A stretch of DNA of 64,000 bases from Polynucleobacter sp. UK-Kesae-W10 (GTDB taxonomy: Bacteria; Pseudomonadota; Gammaproteobacteria; Burkholderiales; Burkholderiaceae): NCBI RefSeq assembly GCF_018881575.1, contig NZ_JACVQB010000001.1:482986-546985 (forward strand), given 5' to 3'. This document shows, piece after piece, positions 18,433 through 28,450 of the stretch (the first letter of the stretch is position 1; every line of letters starts with the position of its first letter). The translations under genes were made by a program, and so were the position numbers. The notes below the pieces were generated by a model, which had not been told where the DNA came from, ran no database searches, and was given only the letters and a program-made list of their open reading frames with translations.

Positions 18433-18936
18433 TTAGTTTGTGATGTAAACAATGTCAGCGCGGCGATTTTCTGCCCAAGCTGCTTCAGTATCGCCCTCAG
18501 CTTTAGGTTTTTCTTTGCCAAAGCTGACTGCTTCCATCTGATCATCAGAAACACCCATCAAATTCAAAGATTTACGCACTGCATCAGAACGACGTTGGCC
18601 TAAAGCCAAGTTGTATTCAGCGGTGCCGCGATCATCCGTATTGCCTTGAATAATGATCTTCTGTTTTGGATTGGCTTTTAAGTAGCTGGCGTGTGCAGAC
18701 AACATCTTTTGATATTTAGTTTGAACGGTGTACTCATCAAAACCAAAGTAAACACTTTTCTCAAAGAGCGGGCTCTTTGGGTCGTTCCAGGGTTGTGAAC
18801 CGAAGTTGCCGCTACCACCGCTACCATTAGCGCCATCAACATCATCCAATTTCACGCTGGAGCAGGCGGCCATCAAAAACGCTGTTGCGCCAATAAGGGC
18901 CAATGTAGCAGCACGACGTGCGATAGAAACTTTCAT
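18433..18936 (-). CDS. pal: Peptidoglycan-associated lipoprotein Pal
   Basis: Outer-membrane lipoprotein that binds peptidoglycan and TolB. The ATG at 18936 gives a lipoprotein signal with lipobox LMAAC and Cys25 as the lipidated residue. The frame open further upstream is not needed. The C-terminal OmpA-like domain shows IIIQGNTDDRGTAEYNLALG and QRRSDAVRKSL, the peptidoglycan-binding segment. The mature length of about 143 residues is normal. A 114-base gap with a hairpin separates it from tolB, so it may have its own leader. Confidence 0.95.
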   Translation of the reverse strand: MKVSIARRAATLALIGATAFLMAACSSVKLDDVDGANGSGGSGNFGSQPWNDPKSPLFEKSVYFGFDEYTVQTKYQKMLSAHASYLKANPKQKIIIQGNTDDRGTAEYNLALGQRRSDAVRKSLNLMGVSDDQMEAVSFGKEKPKAEGDTEAAWAENRRADIVYITN

Positions 18937-18975
18937 GTTTTTTCCTTTTCCCTGCGAACTCAATAAGCTATCGAT

Positions 18976-18990
18976 TTGGCAAAGTGCCAA
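18976..18990. repeat. Inverted repeat between tolB and pal
   Basis: TTGGCA and TGCCAA flank AAG, a perfect 6-3-6 repeat about 40 bases upstream of the pal start. In the leftward transcript it would form a small hairpin that could stabilise or partition the message. Function not established. Confidence 0.4.
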
Positions 18991-19050
18991 TAGCAATATT
19001 ATGCCCCTAAGAGCATCAAAAGTGCGTATTTCAATCCGAAAAAGGGGTGT

Positions 19051-20361
19051 TTAGTCCATGAAAGGACCCCAGGATGGCTGACGTACATCAGACCCTGGGA
19101 TGCTCAGCACCTGCTTCGAGTTGCCGTCTACAGAAACTGCAGCCAAGACGCGCTTACCGCCCACTTTTGTGGAGTAGAGCACGTAGCGACCATTGGCCGC
19201 AAAAGAAGGGGACTCGTCACTACTGCCATCGGTGAGTGCCTGCGCATCACCAGTAGCCAGATTCAAAATGTAAAGGCGATATGCGCCCCCAACGTTGGCA
19301 ATGTAAGCCAAATATTTACCATCGGGAGAAATGCGTGGCGAAGTTACAAAACCTTGTTTGAAAGTAACGCGTTTGGCGCCTTCCACTTGTTCGCCATCAG
19401 CACTCATGCGATAAATCTGGGGATTGCCACCACGATCGCTTGTGAAATAAATATAGCGACCATCGGCGGAGTATTGGGGCTCTGTATCAATCGTGCTGCC
19501 GCGGGTTAAGCGATGCAAACCAGTGCCATCGGCATTGATGCCATAGATTTGGGTATTGCCATCTTTAGATAAAGAGATCGCCAATTTTTTTCCATCAGGT
19601 GACCAGGCCGGTGCGCTGTTATTGCCCTTTTGATTTGAGAGTGAAATACGACGCCCTGTAGCCAACTCATGAACATAAATGACAGGCTTGCGATCTTCAA
19701 AGGAAACGTAAGCCACCTTCTTGCCATCAGGCGACCATGAAGGAGAAATAATCGGCTCGGCACTGTTCATTGCGTTGCGAATGTTTTGGCCATCTGCATC
19801 AGAGATCACGAGGCGATAACGCTTGCCTTCTTTGATGACATAGGACAGGCGGGTAGAGAATACGCCGCGCTCACCAAGGAGTTTGAAGATAATGTCATCA
19901 GCAATCTTGTGGGCTACAGCGCGTAAGTTATCCGCGCTAGAGTCGAGCTTGAGACCGCCTAAACTTTCGGATTTCCGAATATCAAACAATTTGTAGGTAA
20001 TCGTAAATTGACCATTACCAGTTTGCACTACCGAGCCAACCGCAAGTGCATCTGCACCCCGCGCTGCCCAAGATTTGTAATTTGGTGTGCCTTCATCGCT
20101 TTCAACAGCATTACCGTTTTCAGTATTCTTAAAGTAACCACTGCGTGCTAAATCTTGACGAATAATTTCAGTAACGCTAGTGGGTAATTTGTTTTCATCT
20201 TTAAAGCGCATGACTGCGATCGGATAGAGAGACTGGCCAACGCCGGTAATCTCAATATTCATTTGCGCAAGTGCGGGGGTTGCAAGACTGATACAGAAAG
20301 CAATCAGCACCAATTGAAAAGCCTTGAGTGTTGATACCATTTTTCTTGCTTGTTGCAACAT
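19051..20361 (-). CDS. tolB: Tol-Pal system protein TolB
   Basis: Periplasmic beta-propeller that links Pal and the inner-membrane TolQRA complex. The 436-residue protein has a signal peptide (about residues 1-33, ending TPALA), an N-terminal domain with SGYFKN and a six-bladed propeller visible as WD40-like repeats (SWSPDGKKVAYVSFEDRKP, AWSPDGKKLAISLSKDGNTQ, QYSADGRYIYFTSDRGGNPQ, RISPDGKYLAYI). It starts 3 bases after the tolA stop. The second in-frame Met (MVSTLKAF) is a possible start. Confidence 0.95.
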   Translation of the reverse strand: MLQQARKMVSTLKAFQLVLIAFCISLATPALAQMNIEITGVGQSLYPIAVMRFKDENKLPTSVTEIIRQDLARSGYFKNTENGNAVESDEGTPNYKSWAARGADALAVGSVVQTGNGQFTITYKLFDIRKSESLGGLKLDSSADNLRAVAHKIADDIIFKLLGERGVFSTRLSYVIKEGKRYRLVISDADGQNIRNAMNSAEPIISPSWSPDGKKVAYVSFEDRKPVIYVHELATGRRISLSNQKGNNSAPAWSPDGKKLAISLSKDGNTQIYGINADGTGLHRLTRGSTIDTEPQYSADGRYIYFTSDRGGNPQIYRMSADGEQVEGAKRVTFKQGFVTSPRISPDGKYLAYIANVGGAYRLYILNLATGDAQALTDGSSDESPSFAANGRYVLYSTKVGGKRVLAAVSVDGNSKQVLSIPGSDVRQPSWGPFMD

Positions 20362-20364
20362 GCA

Positions 20365-21174
20365 TTAATCCTTGGGTTTAAAGGTCAGTTTGACTTCGCG
20401 TTGAGGAATTTTGCCATTGTCATCCTTTGGTAGACTTTCTGCGCGTGAGAGTGCAAGCAGCACCGCACGATCCCAGCCGGTATTCCCGCTGGATGACAAA
20501 ATGCTGGTGCTCAATATGGCTCCATCAGGTGCTAAGCTCACCTGAATGACGGCAGCCGGATTGCTACTAATGGATTCAGGGTTAAACACAATGAGTGGCT
20601 TAACCTTTTTCACAACTTTATCCGTCCAACCTGGAGGAGCGTTGCCACCACCGCCTACGCCGCTTCCAACTGTGCCACCACTACCGCCTTCGGCACCAGC
20701 CGCTGCCCGCAGACGCGCGAGCTGATCCGCGCGCACTTTTTCTGCGGCAGAATTCGCTTTGGTTTCTGCTGGAGCCTGGGCTTTAGGTGCTTCTGCTTTC
20801 TTAGGCTTCTCTTTTTCCTTCTCTTTCGGTGGCGGCGGTTTAACTGCCTTTGGCGTTTCTTTCACCACCTCTTTTTTAGGAGGCTCTTTTTCAACTTTCT
20901 TTTTCTTTACAGCGATATCCGCAGCCTCTTCTTTGACTACGGTTTTGAGTTCAGGTTCTGGGGTGGTGTCAACTTGCGGAGTCGAATCCCAAAGCTCCAC
21001 TTCAACGCCAGCGGGAGTGTGGTTATTCCAACTGATACCAATCACTAAAAAAGCAAATAAGCCTAAATGCGCAATTAAGGAGAACGTAAAGGCGCGTTTG
21101 GTGCTCTCTTCTTTAGTGAGACGACCTCGCTTAAAAGGAGTTAGTGGAGATTGAAAAGTCGATGCGCTATTCAT
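20365..21174 (-). CDS. tolA: Tol-Pal system protein TolA
   Basis: Inner-membrane protein that reaches across the periplasm from TolQR to TolB/Pal. The 269-residue protein has a single transmembrane helix near residues 28-46 (FSLIAHLGLFAFLVIGISW), a long Lys/Glu/Pro-rich central stretch (KKKKVEKEPPKKEVVKE and EKEKEKPKKAEAPKA), then a small C-terminal domain with AVIQVSLAPDGAILSTSI, typical of TonB/TolA C-termini. The ATG at 21174 is preferred over the TTG at 21180. It follows tolR with a 27-base gap. It is shorter than E. coli TolA because the central helix is short. Confidence 0.9.
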   Translation of the reverse strand: MNSASTFQSPLTPFKRGRLTKEESTKRAFTFSLIAHLGLFAFLVIGISWNNHTPAGVEVELWDSTPQVDTTPEPELKTVVKEEAADIAVKKKKVEKEPPKKEVVKETPKAVKPPPPKEKEKEKPKKAEAPKAQAPAETKANSAAEKVRADQLARLRAAAGAEGGSGGTVGSGVGGGGNAPPGWTDKVVKKVKPLIVFNPESISSNPAAVIQVSLAPDGAILSTSILSSSGNTGWDRAVLLALSRAESLPKDDNGKIPQREVKLTFKPKD

Positions 21175-21201
21175 GAGCAAATAGATGCGTGCGTCTTTAC
21201 C

Positions 21202-21621
21202 TTATTGGCTCTTGACTGCAAGACCAACACGCTTCACGCCATTCTCTTTGAGTTTGGACATGACATTCATGACGGTTTCGTATTTGATCGATTTGTCTGC
21301 TGCAAGCACTACCGGTTGGTCTGCAGACTTTTCTGCTTGGGTGCGCGCAAAGGCACCAAGCTCAAAGGGGGTGAGGGTTTGGACGGGCTCACCATCTTTG
21401 CGAACGATGACATTCTCGTTCGCGTCAATCGTTAAAAATACTGGTGGCAGTGATTGCACTTTTGCGCCGCCCACGGTCGGCAAATTCACTACACCGGGAT
21501 TGACCATGGGTGCTGTGACCATAAAGATCACTAGTAATACCAACATCACGTCGATATACGGAACGACGTTAATGTCGGCCATTGCCCGACGTTTTGATTT
21601 GCGTAATGAAGAAGCGGCCAT
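21202..21621 (-). CDS. tolR: Tol-Pal system protein TolR
   Basis: ExbD/TolR-family stator protein that uses the proton gradient with TolQ. The 139-residue protein has ADINVVPYIDVMLVLLVIFM, in which the Asp in PYIDVMLVLL is the proton-conducting residue in the single membrane helix. The periplasmic domain includes VVLAADKSIKYETVM. It lies 15 bases after tolQ. The order Q-R-A-B-Pal separates it from the ExbD protein at 27992-28450. Confidence 0.93.
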   Translation of the reverse strand: MAASSLRKSKRRAMADINVVPYIDVMLVLLVIFMVTAPMVNPGVVNLPTVGGAKVQSLPPVFLTIDANENVIVRKDGEPVQTLTPFELGAFARTQAEKSADQPVVLAADKSIKYETVMNVMSKLKENGVKRVGLAVKSQ

Positions 21622-21636
21622 ATTGTATTGCTCCGA

Positions 21637-22293
21637 TTAACGGCCTGCAGTTTGACGTTGCAAGATATTAGTAAATTCTTCAATGAAGGTTTCAAAGCGA
21701 ATCGCCAAGCGATCCACATCAGTTGCTGCGCGGTTATAGGCAACCACTGCCGGAATCGCAGCAAACAAACCAATTGCAGTGGCAATCAATGCTTCAGCAA
21801 TACCCGGGGCAACCGCGGAGAGTGTGGCGTTTTGAACGTTTGCTAAACCGCGGAAGGAGTGCATGATGCCCCAGACGGTTCCAAAAAGACCGATATAGGG
21901 AGAGACAGAGCCTACTGAGGCTAAAAAAGGCAAGTTAGCTTCGAGGGCATCCATTTCACGCTGGTAGGTGGCTTTCATGGCGCGACGGGCAGCATCGATT
22001 TCTCGCACTTTCATGAACTCCTGCATGCCAGCCTCAAAGATGTGTTCTAGGACGGCGTCGCTGCGGGTATTGCGCTGGGCGGCCTCCAGAAGGGTATTGA
22101 GGTCGCCGCCAGACCAAAAGTCCCGCTCAAAGCGCTCGGTATCTTGTCTGACACCCCGTAAAACAGCGGTTTTTTTGAAAATAATGGTCCAGGAGGCAAT
22201 GGACATCCCCAGTAATAACAACATTACCAACTGTACTAATAGGCTGGCATTGAGGACTAGGGAGAGGAAGGAGAGGTCTTGTGTAGTGGTCAT
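21637..22293 (-). CDS. tolQ: Tol-Pal system protein TolQ
   Basis: MotA/TolQ/ExbB-type proton channel protein that energises TolA. The 218-residue protein has three hydrophobic segments, including one at residues 14-36, and the family signature SVSPYIGLFGTVWGIMHSF and APGIAEALIATAIGLFAAIPAV. It is the first gene of the leftward operon tolQRAB-pal-cpoB-queC. The 76-base gap to the divergent glyA must hold both promoters. Confidence 0.94.
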   Translation of the reverse strand: MTTTQDLSFLSLVLNASLLVQLVMLLLLGMSIASWTIIFKKTAVLRGVRQDTERFERDFWSGGDLNTLLEAAQRNTRSDAVLEHIFEAGMQEFMKVREIDAARRAMKATYQREMDALEANLPFLASVGSVSPYIGLFGTVWGIMHSFRGLANVQNATLSAVAPGIAEALIATAIGLFAAIPAVVAYNRAATDVDRLAIRFETFIEEFTNILQRQTAGR

Positions 22294-22369
22294 GGTGGAT
22301 TTTGTATGATGTAGGTTGATTTTACTAAGTTAATCAACTCAGCAATCCAACTTTTTCAGGATTATTACC

Positions 22370-23614
22370 ATGTTTGACCGTCAGAACACTTTAGCCAAAA
22401 CCGACCCCCAATTATGGGAAGCCATTCAGAACGAAAATCAGCGTCAAGAAGACCATATTGAGCTGATTGCTTCCGAGAACTACACCTCACCAGCGGTGAT
22501 GGCTGCGCAGGGCTCTCAATTGACCAATAAGTACGCTGAAGGTTATCCAGGCAAGCGCTACTACGGTGGCTGTGAATTCGTAGACGTTGCTGAGCAATTG
22601 GCCATTGATCGTGTGAAGGCTTTGTTTGGTGCAGAAGCAGCAAACGTACAACCGCATTGTGGAGCCTCTGCTAACCAAGCAGTTTTCTTAGCCTTCTTAA
22701 AACCCGGTGATACCTTCATGGGAATGAGCTTGGCTGAAGGCGGTCACTTGACCCATGGTATGGCATTGAATATGAGCGGTAAATGGTTTAATCCAATCGC
22801 TTATGGGTTAGATAAGAACGAAGAAATTGATTACGAGCAAATGGAACGTTTGGCGCGTGAGCACAAACCTAAACTCATCATTGCGGGTGCCTCTGCTTAC
22901 TCCAAGAAAATTGATTTTGAGCGCATCGGTAAATTAGCCAAAGAAGTGGGCGCGATTTTCATGGTGGACATGGCGCACTATGCCGGCTTAGTTGCTGCTG
23001 GTGTTTATCCAAACCCAGTGCCACACGCAGATATCGTTACCTCCACAACCCACAAGAGTTTGCGCGGCCCACGTGGTGGCATCATCTTGATGAAGGCTGA
23101 GCATGAGAAAGCCATTAACTCTGCAGTCTTCCCAGGCTTACAGGGCGGTCCTTTGATGCATGTAATTGCAGCTAAAGCGGTTGCGTTTAAGGAGGCTGCA
23201 GAACCTAGTTTCAAGGATTATCAAAAGCAAGTAGTAGCCAACGCCAAAGCATTGGCTGAGACATTAATTTCTCGTGGCTTGCGCATTGTTTCTGGCGGTA
23301 CAGATTCGCATGTGATGTTGGTAGATTTGCGTGCAAAGAAAATGACTGGCAAAGAAGCGGAGCGCGTCCTTGGTGAAGCACATATCACTTGCAACAAAAA
23401 TGGTATCCCGAACGATCCAGAAAAACCGATGGTGACTAGTGGCATTCGTTTGGGTTCACCTGCGATGACAACGCGTGGTTTTAAAGAAGCGGAAGCACGT
23501 CAAGTCGGTAATTTCATTGCGGATGTTTTAGATAACCCTAATGATGCTGAGAATATTGCTAAGGTGCGTGCACAAGTAGCGGAACTCACCAAGCGTTTCC
23601 CGGTTTACGGTTAA
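22370..23614 (+). CDS. glyA: Serine hydroxymethyltransferase
   Basis: Interconverts serine and glycine using PLP and tetrahydrofolate, the main one-carbon source. The 414-residue protein has [37 protein letters not shown], and the PLP-lysine segment [15 protein letters not shown]. The ATG at 22370 has an AGGA ribosome-binding site 9-12 bases upstream. It is followed 25 bases later by nrdR, a common pairing in betaproteobacteria. Confidence 0.97.
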   Translation: MFDRQNTLAKTDPQLWEAIQNENQRQEDHIELIASENYTSPAVMAAQGSQLTNKYAEGYPGKRYYGGCEFVDVAEQLAIDRVKALFGAEAANVQPHCGASANQAVFLAFLKPGDTFMGMSLAEGGHLTHGMALNMSGKWFNPIAYGLDKNEEIDYEQMERLAREHKPKLIIAGASAYSKKIDFERIGKLAKEVGAIFMVDMAHYAGLVAAGVYPNPVPHADIVTSTTHKSLRGPRGGIILMKAEHEKAINSAVFPGLQGGPLMHVIAAKAVAFKEAAEPSFKDYQKQVVANAKALAETLISRGLRIVSGGTDSHVMLVDLRAKKMTGKEAERVLGEAHITCNKNGIPNDPEKPMVTSGIRLGSPAMTTRGFKEAEARQVGNFIADVLDNPNDAENIAKVRAQVAELTKRFPVYG

Positions 23615-23639
23615 CTCGCTCCGCAGAAAAGAGAACGGA

Positions 23640-24086
23640 TTGCGCTGCCCTTTTTGCCATAACGACGATACCCAGGTACTCGATACCCGGGTATCGGACG
23701 AGGGCGATACGATTCGCCGTCGTCGCCGTTGTGCCAAATGCGATAAACGCTTTACAACTTACGAGCGGGTTGAGCTGGCGCTTCCGGCGATCGTCAAAAA
23801 GAATGGTAGTCGGGTGGAGTACAGCCACGATAAGCTCGCTAGCTCCCTGAAATTGGCCCTCAGGAAGCGCCCCGTGTCCTCGGATTCAGTGGATGAGTCA
23901 ATTGCCCGCATTGAAGAAAAACTCCTGAGCCTAGGCGAAAAAGAGATCCCGAGTGAGCGCGTAGGGGAGTTGGTGATGCGAGAGCTCAAACGCCTCGATA
24001 AAGTCGCCTACATTCGTTTTGCTTCTGTTTATCGAAGCTTTGCCGACATTGAATCTTTTGAAAGCGCTCTCAAAGAGCTCAAGTAA
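23640..24086 (+). CDS. nrdR: Transcriptional repressor NrdR
   Basis: ATP/dATP-sensing repressor of ribonucleotide reductase genes. The 148-residue protein begins with a zinc ribbon, [17 protein letters not shown] and [17 protein letters not shown], then an ATP-cone domain (residues about 49-139) with [18 protein letters not shown]. The start is a TTG, because no ATG occurs before the first zinc ligands. It is downstream of glyA, probably co-transcribed, and converges on the Gmd-like gene. NrdR boxes are not obvious in this window, since no nrd genes are present. Confidence 0.95.
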   Translation: MRCPFCHNDDTQVLDTRVSDEGDTIRRRRRCAKCDKRFTTYERVELALPAIVKKNGSRVEYSHDKLASSLKLALRKRPVSSDSVDESIARIEEKLLSLGEKEIPSERVGELVMRELKRLDKVAYIRFASVYRSFADIESFESALKELK

Positions 24087-24092
24087 GTTGCA

Positions 24093-24112
24093 TGCCGCCT
24101 TTGGCGGTGTTT
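24093..24112. terminator. Weak stem-loop between nrdR and the Gmd-like gene
   Basis: GCCGCC (24094-24099) pairs with GGCGGT (24103-24108) across TTT, followed by GTTTAC. It is in the 27-base gap between convergent stop codons. The stem is short and the T run is poor, so it may be a weak terminator. Confidence 0.45.
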
Positions 24113-24113
24113 A

Positions 24114-25082
24114 CTACTGAAATTTCTTGGACTGTTCAGCGCACATCATCTTGATGACGCCATCAATGTCTGTAGGTTTTTTCCAGCCTAAGGTTTTGAT
24201 TGCCTTTTCTGGGTTGCCTACGCTGGCAACAATTTCATTTGGGCGGAAGAAGCTCTTTTCAATCTCGACATACTTTTGCCAATCCAAATCAAAATATTCA
24301 AAGGATTTAGCAACGAAGTATTTGAGCGATTCTTTTCTGCCTGTGGCAATGACAAAATCATCTGGTTTATCCAGCTGCATCATTAGCCACATCGCTTCGA
24401 CATACTCTGGAGCCCAGCCCCAGTCGCGAGAAATATCTAAATTGCCCAGTTGCAATTTGTCGAGCTGACCAGCCTTAATCTTGGCGGCGCCAGCAATAAT
24501 CTTTTGCGTAACAAAGCGTTCTGGACGCAATGGCGATTCATGATTGAAGAGGATGCCCGTGCAGGCATATAGGCCATAAGATTCGCGATAGCTATTAATG
24601 AGCCATTTAGCGGTGGATTTGGCTACTGCATAAGGGCTGCGCGGTGCAAAGGGAGTCTGTTCGTTGGCGGGTGTATCGCCGGTATCGCCAAAACATTCAC
24701 TTGAGCCAGCATTGTAAAAACGCACTGGCTTATTGAGCAGGCGAATGACTTCCAAAATATTTAAAGTACCAATCGCAATACTTTCGATCGCTTCGACGGG
24801 TTGATCAAACGAGAGGCCCACCGAAGTTTGGCCGGCCAAGTTATAGATCTCATCGGGATCGGCTTCTTGAATGGCATTGAAAACGCTTCTAAAGTCATTG
24901 ATCGAAACGGAAATCAGTTTGACCTGAGAGCGAATGCCCAAGGTATTGAGGTTATTGAAGGATGAGGCCATCACATCACGCGATGAGCCTGTTACTTGAT
25001 AGCCTTTAGATAAGAGGTGCTTTGCTAAATAAGCACCATCTTGCCCGGTAATGCCAATAATGAGTGCTTTTTTGGATGCCAA
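24114..25082 (-). CDS. GDP-mannose 4,6-dehydratase-like SDR
   Basis: Extended short-chain dehydrogenase of the GDP-mannose 4,6-dehydratase group. In 322 residues it shows ALIIGITGQDGAYLAKHLL (NAD loop), EIYNLAGQTSVGLSFDQP, GSSECFGDTGDTPANEQTP (catalytic Ser/Glu), and SPYAVAKSTAKW with YxxxK, plus LFNHESPLRPERFVTQKI. The product would be GDP-4-keto-6-deoxymannose, but it is clearly diverged from the gmd at 40546, so the substrate is uncertain. The start must be a TTG at 25082, one base after the adk stop, because a stop codon lies three codons upstream in frame. It is thus a late addition to the adk operon. Confidence 0.75.
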   Translation of the reverse strand: MASKKALIIGITGQDGAYLAKHLLSKGYQVTGSSRDVMASSFNNLNTLGIRSQVKLISVSINDFRSVFNAIQEADPDEIYNLAGQTSVGLSFDQPVEAIESIAIGTLNILEVIRLLNKPVRFYNAGSSECFGDTGDTPANEQTPFAPRSPYAVAKSTAKWLINSYRESYGLYACTGILFNHESPLRPERFVTQKIIAGAAKIKAGQLDKLQLGNLDISRDWGWAPEYVEAMWLMMQLDKPDDFVIATGRKESLKYFVAKSFEYFDLDWQKYVEIEKSFFRPNEIVASVGNPEKAIKTLGWKKPTDIDGVIKMMCAEQSKKFQ

Positions 25083-25083
25083 T

Positions 25084-25822
<739 letters not shown>

Positions 25823-25860
25823 TCCCCGAGAAAAGCCAATCTTCTCCTGAAATGCTAGGC

Positions 25861-26613
25861 CTAGGCCAATAGGCGCCGAATACGCTCTAAATCTTCCGGG
25901 GTGTCTACCCCAGCAGGAGGTGCTTTTGCTGCGGTATGAACCGCAATACGATAGCCATTCCAGAGGGCGCGCAGCTGCTCTAGGGCTTCAGCTTGCTCTG
26001 GTGGAGCTGGTTCTAGACGGGTGTAGGCCTGCAAAAACGCTGCACGATAGGCATAAATGCCTAAATGGCGTAAGTGCCCAGTCTGGGTTGCAACATCTGG
26101 GTCGCGTACAAAGGGGATCGGTGCGCGGGAAAAATACAGCGCTTCTCCTACACGATTGAGGACTACTTTGACCACATTCGGATTGGCAATTTCACGCACA
26201 TCTTCAATAGGTACCGCCACAGTAGAAATCGCGCACTGTCCATGATTGGCTAAGGTTTGTGCCACTTCATTAATGAGTTCTGGTGGAATGAGTGGCTCAT
26301 CACCCTGCACATTCACTACTAATGCGTTATTTGGAAGCTTGAGTAGTTGAGCAACTTCAGCAAGGCGATCAGTTCCAGTGGGATGATCGGCGCTGGTTAA
26401 TAAACACTCAATACGGTGCTCATCACATGCTGCTTGAATTTCCGGTGAGTCAGTTGCAACGACGACGCTTTGCGCCAAAGATTTTTTGGCTTGCTCAGCA
26501 ACGCGGACCACCATAGGCTTGCCGCCGATATCTGCTAGTGGTTTACGTGGCAGGCGTGTCGAACCCAGTCTTGCAGGGATGACTACTAAAAAATCAGGGG
26601 CGCTATTACTCAT
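25861..26613 (-). CDS. kdsB: 3-deoxy-manno-octulosonate cytidylyltransferase
   Basis: Activates Kdo with CTP for transfer to lipid A. The 250-residue protein shows [20 protein letters not shown] at the N-terminus, [32 protein letters not shown] and [14 protein letters not shown], the KdsB signatures. It follows the Trm112 gene by 12 bases in the leftward operon. Its stop codon lies inside a CTAGGCCTAG palindrome. Confidence 0.96.
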   Translation of the reverse strand: MSNSAPDFLVVIPARLGSTRLPRKPLADIGGKPMVVRVAEQAKKSLAQSVVVATDSPEIQAACDEHRIECLLTSADHPTGTDRLAEVAQLLKLPNNALVVNVQGDEPLIPPELINEVAQTLANHGQCAISTVAVPIEDVREIANPNVVKVVLNRVGEALYFSRAPIPFVRDPDVATQTGHLRHLGIYAYRAAFLQAYTRLEPAPPEQAEALEQLRALWNGYRIAVHTAAKAPPAGVDTPEDLERIRRLLA

Positions 26614-26625
26614 GCAATCTAGAAA

Positions 26626-26805
26626 TTAAAGAACTTCATCTGCGCTTAAGCTGCGCGCTTCTTCAACCAGCATGACTGGCACATCATCGCGAATCGGGTA
26701 TGCAAGGCGATCTGCTTTGCAGATGAGTTCGTTCTTGCTGGCATCCAAATGCAAAGGGCTTTTGCACAAAGGGCAAACCAAAATATCGAGTAAACGTTTA
26801 TCCAT
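26626..26805 (-). CDS. Trm112 family zinc protein (YcaR-like)
   Basis: A 59-residue protein beginning [18 protein letters not shown], the Trm112/YcaR signature, with Cys in VCPLCK but only one more Cys ([20 protein letters not shown]). It is always found between lpxK and kdsB in this order. In other organisms Trm112 proteins activate methyltransferases. The role of the bacterial form is less clear. The longer frame (from 26937) extends into lpxK and is not needed. Confidence 0.9.
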   Translation of the reverse strand: MDKRLLDILVCPLCKSPLHLDASKNELICKADRLAYPIRDDVPVMLVEEARSLSADEVL

Positions 26806-26885
26806 AGTGTTATGAGGCGCTGGCAATTGAAATAGTAAATTGGGAATACAGACAGTGTAGCCGTTTAAGGGTGAAGAGGTGAGGT

Positions 26886-27971
26886 TTAGAGGTTGTAGCG
26901 ATAGGGGTCTGGTCGCTGCAAGATCGATTGCAGCCATTCAACCAAGTTATCTGGAAGTTGTAAAGACATCGGCACTACCCAAATTCGCTCATCATTAATG
27001 CCCGTGCATTTAACCGCATCTTTTTCGGTAATCAAAATGCACTGGGTGTGGATACCCTTAAAAAACTCTGGGGTGTAATCCACATGGTCGGGTAATGGGT
27101 AATGTTTGCCACTCACTCCATGTTTAGCAAGGTCATCAAAAAAGCGTTGTGGATTACCCAGGCCTGCAACCATCGCAATATTCTTTGGTAAATATTGTTC
27201 GGCAATCTGGGTCAGTGATTGGGTATTGGCTTGATTGACTAACTGGTACGGGGTATCTAAGTGAGCACCCAAAGTAAATGCGCGCCGACCCAAAAAATAT
27301 TCATCCAAAATCCCGCTCTTGGAGTTCTTGGGCGCGCCAGTCAATAGGGTGGCATCACGTCCACGTGTTGCAGGCTCGCGGAGCGGACCGGCAGGTAGCA
27401 AAAAGCGGTTACCTTCACCGCGAGCATCGCGGACAACAAATTCAATATCGCGTCCACCTTCGCGTGCAGGCCAGCGCACTAGGCCACGATGTTGCAGGCC
27501 ATCGTCACTAATAATCACATCGACTTCAGGTGAATGCTTTAGCAAAGCGCGAATACTTTGCTGGCGTTTTGGAAAGACCCAGAGTGGAAATTGATTGTGG
27601 GTACGCTTAGCAATTAGGACCGGCTCGTCACCCGCTAATGAGGGATCGGAATCACTGCTTACTTGCATCGGTGAAGTTTGGGATGCTGAACCATAGCCAC
27701 GGCTAATAATTCCTGGCTTCCATCCGAGGCGGCTTAAGCGCTCTGCTAGCGCAATCACAATCGGTGTCTTACCAGTCCCACCTACCCGAATGTTACCCAC
27801 AATAATGATGGGTACCGGAGCTGGCTGTGATCGTGTGAGATCTAGATCTGCAATCAGTTTGCGCAAACGCAGTACACAACCGTATAGCCAAGAGAGCGGC
27901 CACAGGATCAAACTAGTCGGGCCACGTCTTTCCCAAAACTTCGGGGCTTTGCGAAATAAGGAGAATGCCAT
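26886..27971 (-). CDS. lpxK: Tetraacyldisaccharide 4'-kinase
   Basis: Phosphorylates the 4' position of the lipid A precursor at the inner membrane. The 361-residue protein has a hydrophobic N-terminal stretch ([20 protein letters not shown]), the Walker A motif [19 protein letters not shown] and [14 protein letters not shown]. It starts 20 bases after exbD in the same leftward operon. Length is slightly longer than E. coli LpxK (328). Confidence 0.95.
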   Translation of the reverse strand: MAFSLFRKAPKFWERRGPTSLILWPLSWLYGCVLRLRKLIADLDLTRSQPAPVPIIIVGNIRVGGTGKTPIVIALAERLSRLGWKPGIISRGYGSASQTSPMQVSSDSDPSLAGDEPVLIAKRTHNQFPLWVFPKRQQSIRALLKHSPEVDVIISDDGLQHRGLVRWPAREGGRDIEFVVRDARGEGNRFLLPAGPLREPATRGRDATLLTGAPKNSKSGILDEYFLGRRAFTLGAHLDTPYQLVNQANTQSLTQIAEQYLPKNIAMVAGLGNPQRFFDDLAKHGVSGKHYPLPDHVDYTPEFFKGIHTQCILITEKDAVKCTGINDERIWVVPMSLQLPDNLVEWLQSILQRPDPYRYNL

Positions 27972-27991
27972 GCTGATCTTGGAGCCCGTGA

Positions 27992-28450
27992 TTACTTTTT
28001 GGTCTGACTACTAAAAACAATATTACTAAGATTGGCATCACGCGCAGCTTCGAGCGCAGTCATGACGGCTTGATGGGGTGCTTTGGCATCGGCATCAATA
28101 TTGACTTGGAGGGTGTTCGCCGATGCACCCGATTGCGTGCTAAGTTGAGTTAGGACGCTACTTAATTGTGTACGGTCAGTAACTTTGCCGTTAATCGCAA
28201 AGCGACCATCACGACTGACTGCAATATGAATTTGTTTGCTCTCCACTTGTGCTTCGCTACCATTGGCAGTAGGTAAGGTGATGGCCAATTCTTGGTAGCG
28301 TGTAAAGGTAGTGGAGATCATTAAAAAGATCAGTACCACTAAGAGCACATCAATAAAGGGAATGAGATTAATTTCAGGTTCAGCAGAAACTGCACCACTG
28401 CCTAATGAGAATCGATTTCTCTGTGCGGAGTGAGTATCAAGCCAACTCAT
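27992..28450 (-). CDS. exbD: ExbD/TolR-family biopolymer transport protein
   Basis: Pairs with ExbB to form a proton-driven motor, usually for TonB-dependent uptake. The 152-residue protein has INLIPFIDVLLVVLIFLM with the conserved Asp in the membrane helix, then a periplasmic domain with VNIDADAKAPHQAVMTAL. The ATG overlaps the exbB stop by four bases. No tonB gene is seen here. In betaproteobacteria this pair often precedes lpxK. Confidence 0.9.
   Translation of the reverse strand: MSWLDTHSAQRNRFSLGSGAVSAEPEINLIPFIDVLLVVLIFLMISTTFTRYQELAITLPTANGSEAQVESKQIHIAVSRDGRFAINGKVTDRTQLSSVLTQLSTQSGASANTLQVNIDADAKAPHQAVMTALEAARDANLSNIVFSSQTKK

Noticed and set aside
27278..27594. Open frames antisense to lpxK
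   Set aside because: Arg-rich low-complexity translations, typical of antisense of a coding gene.
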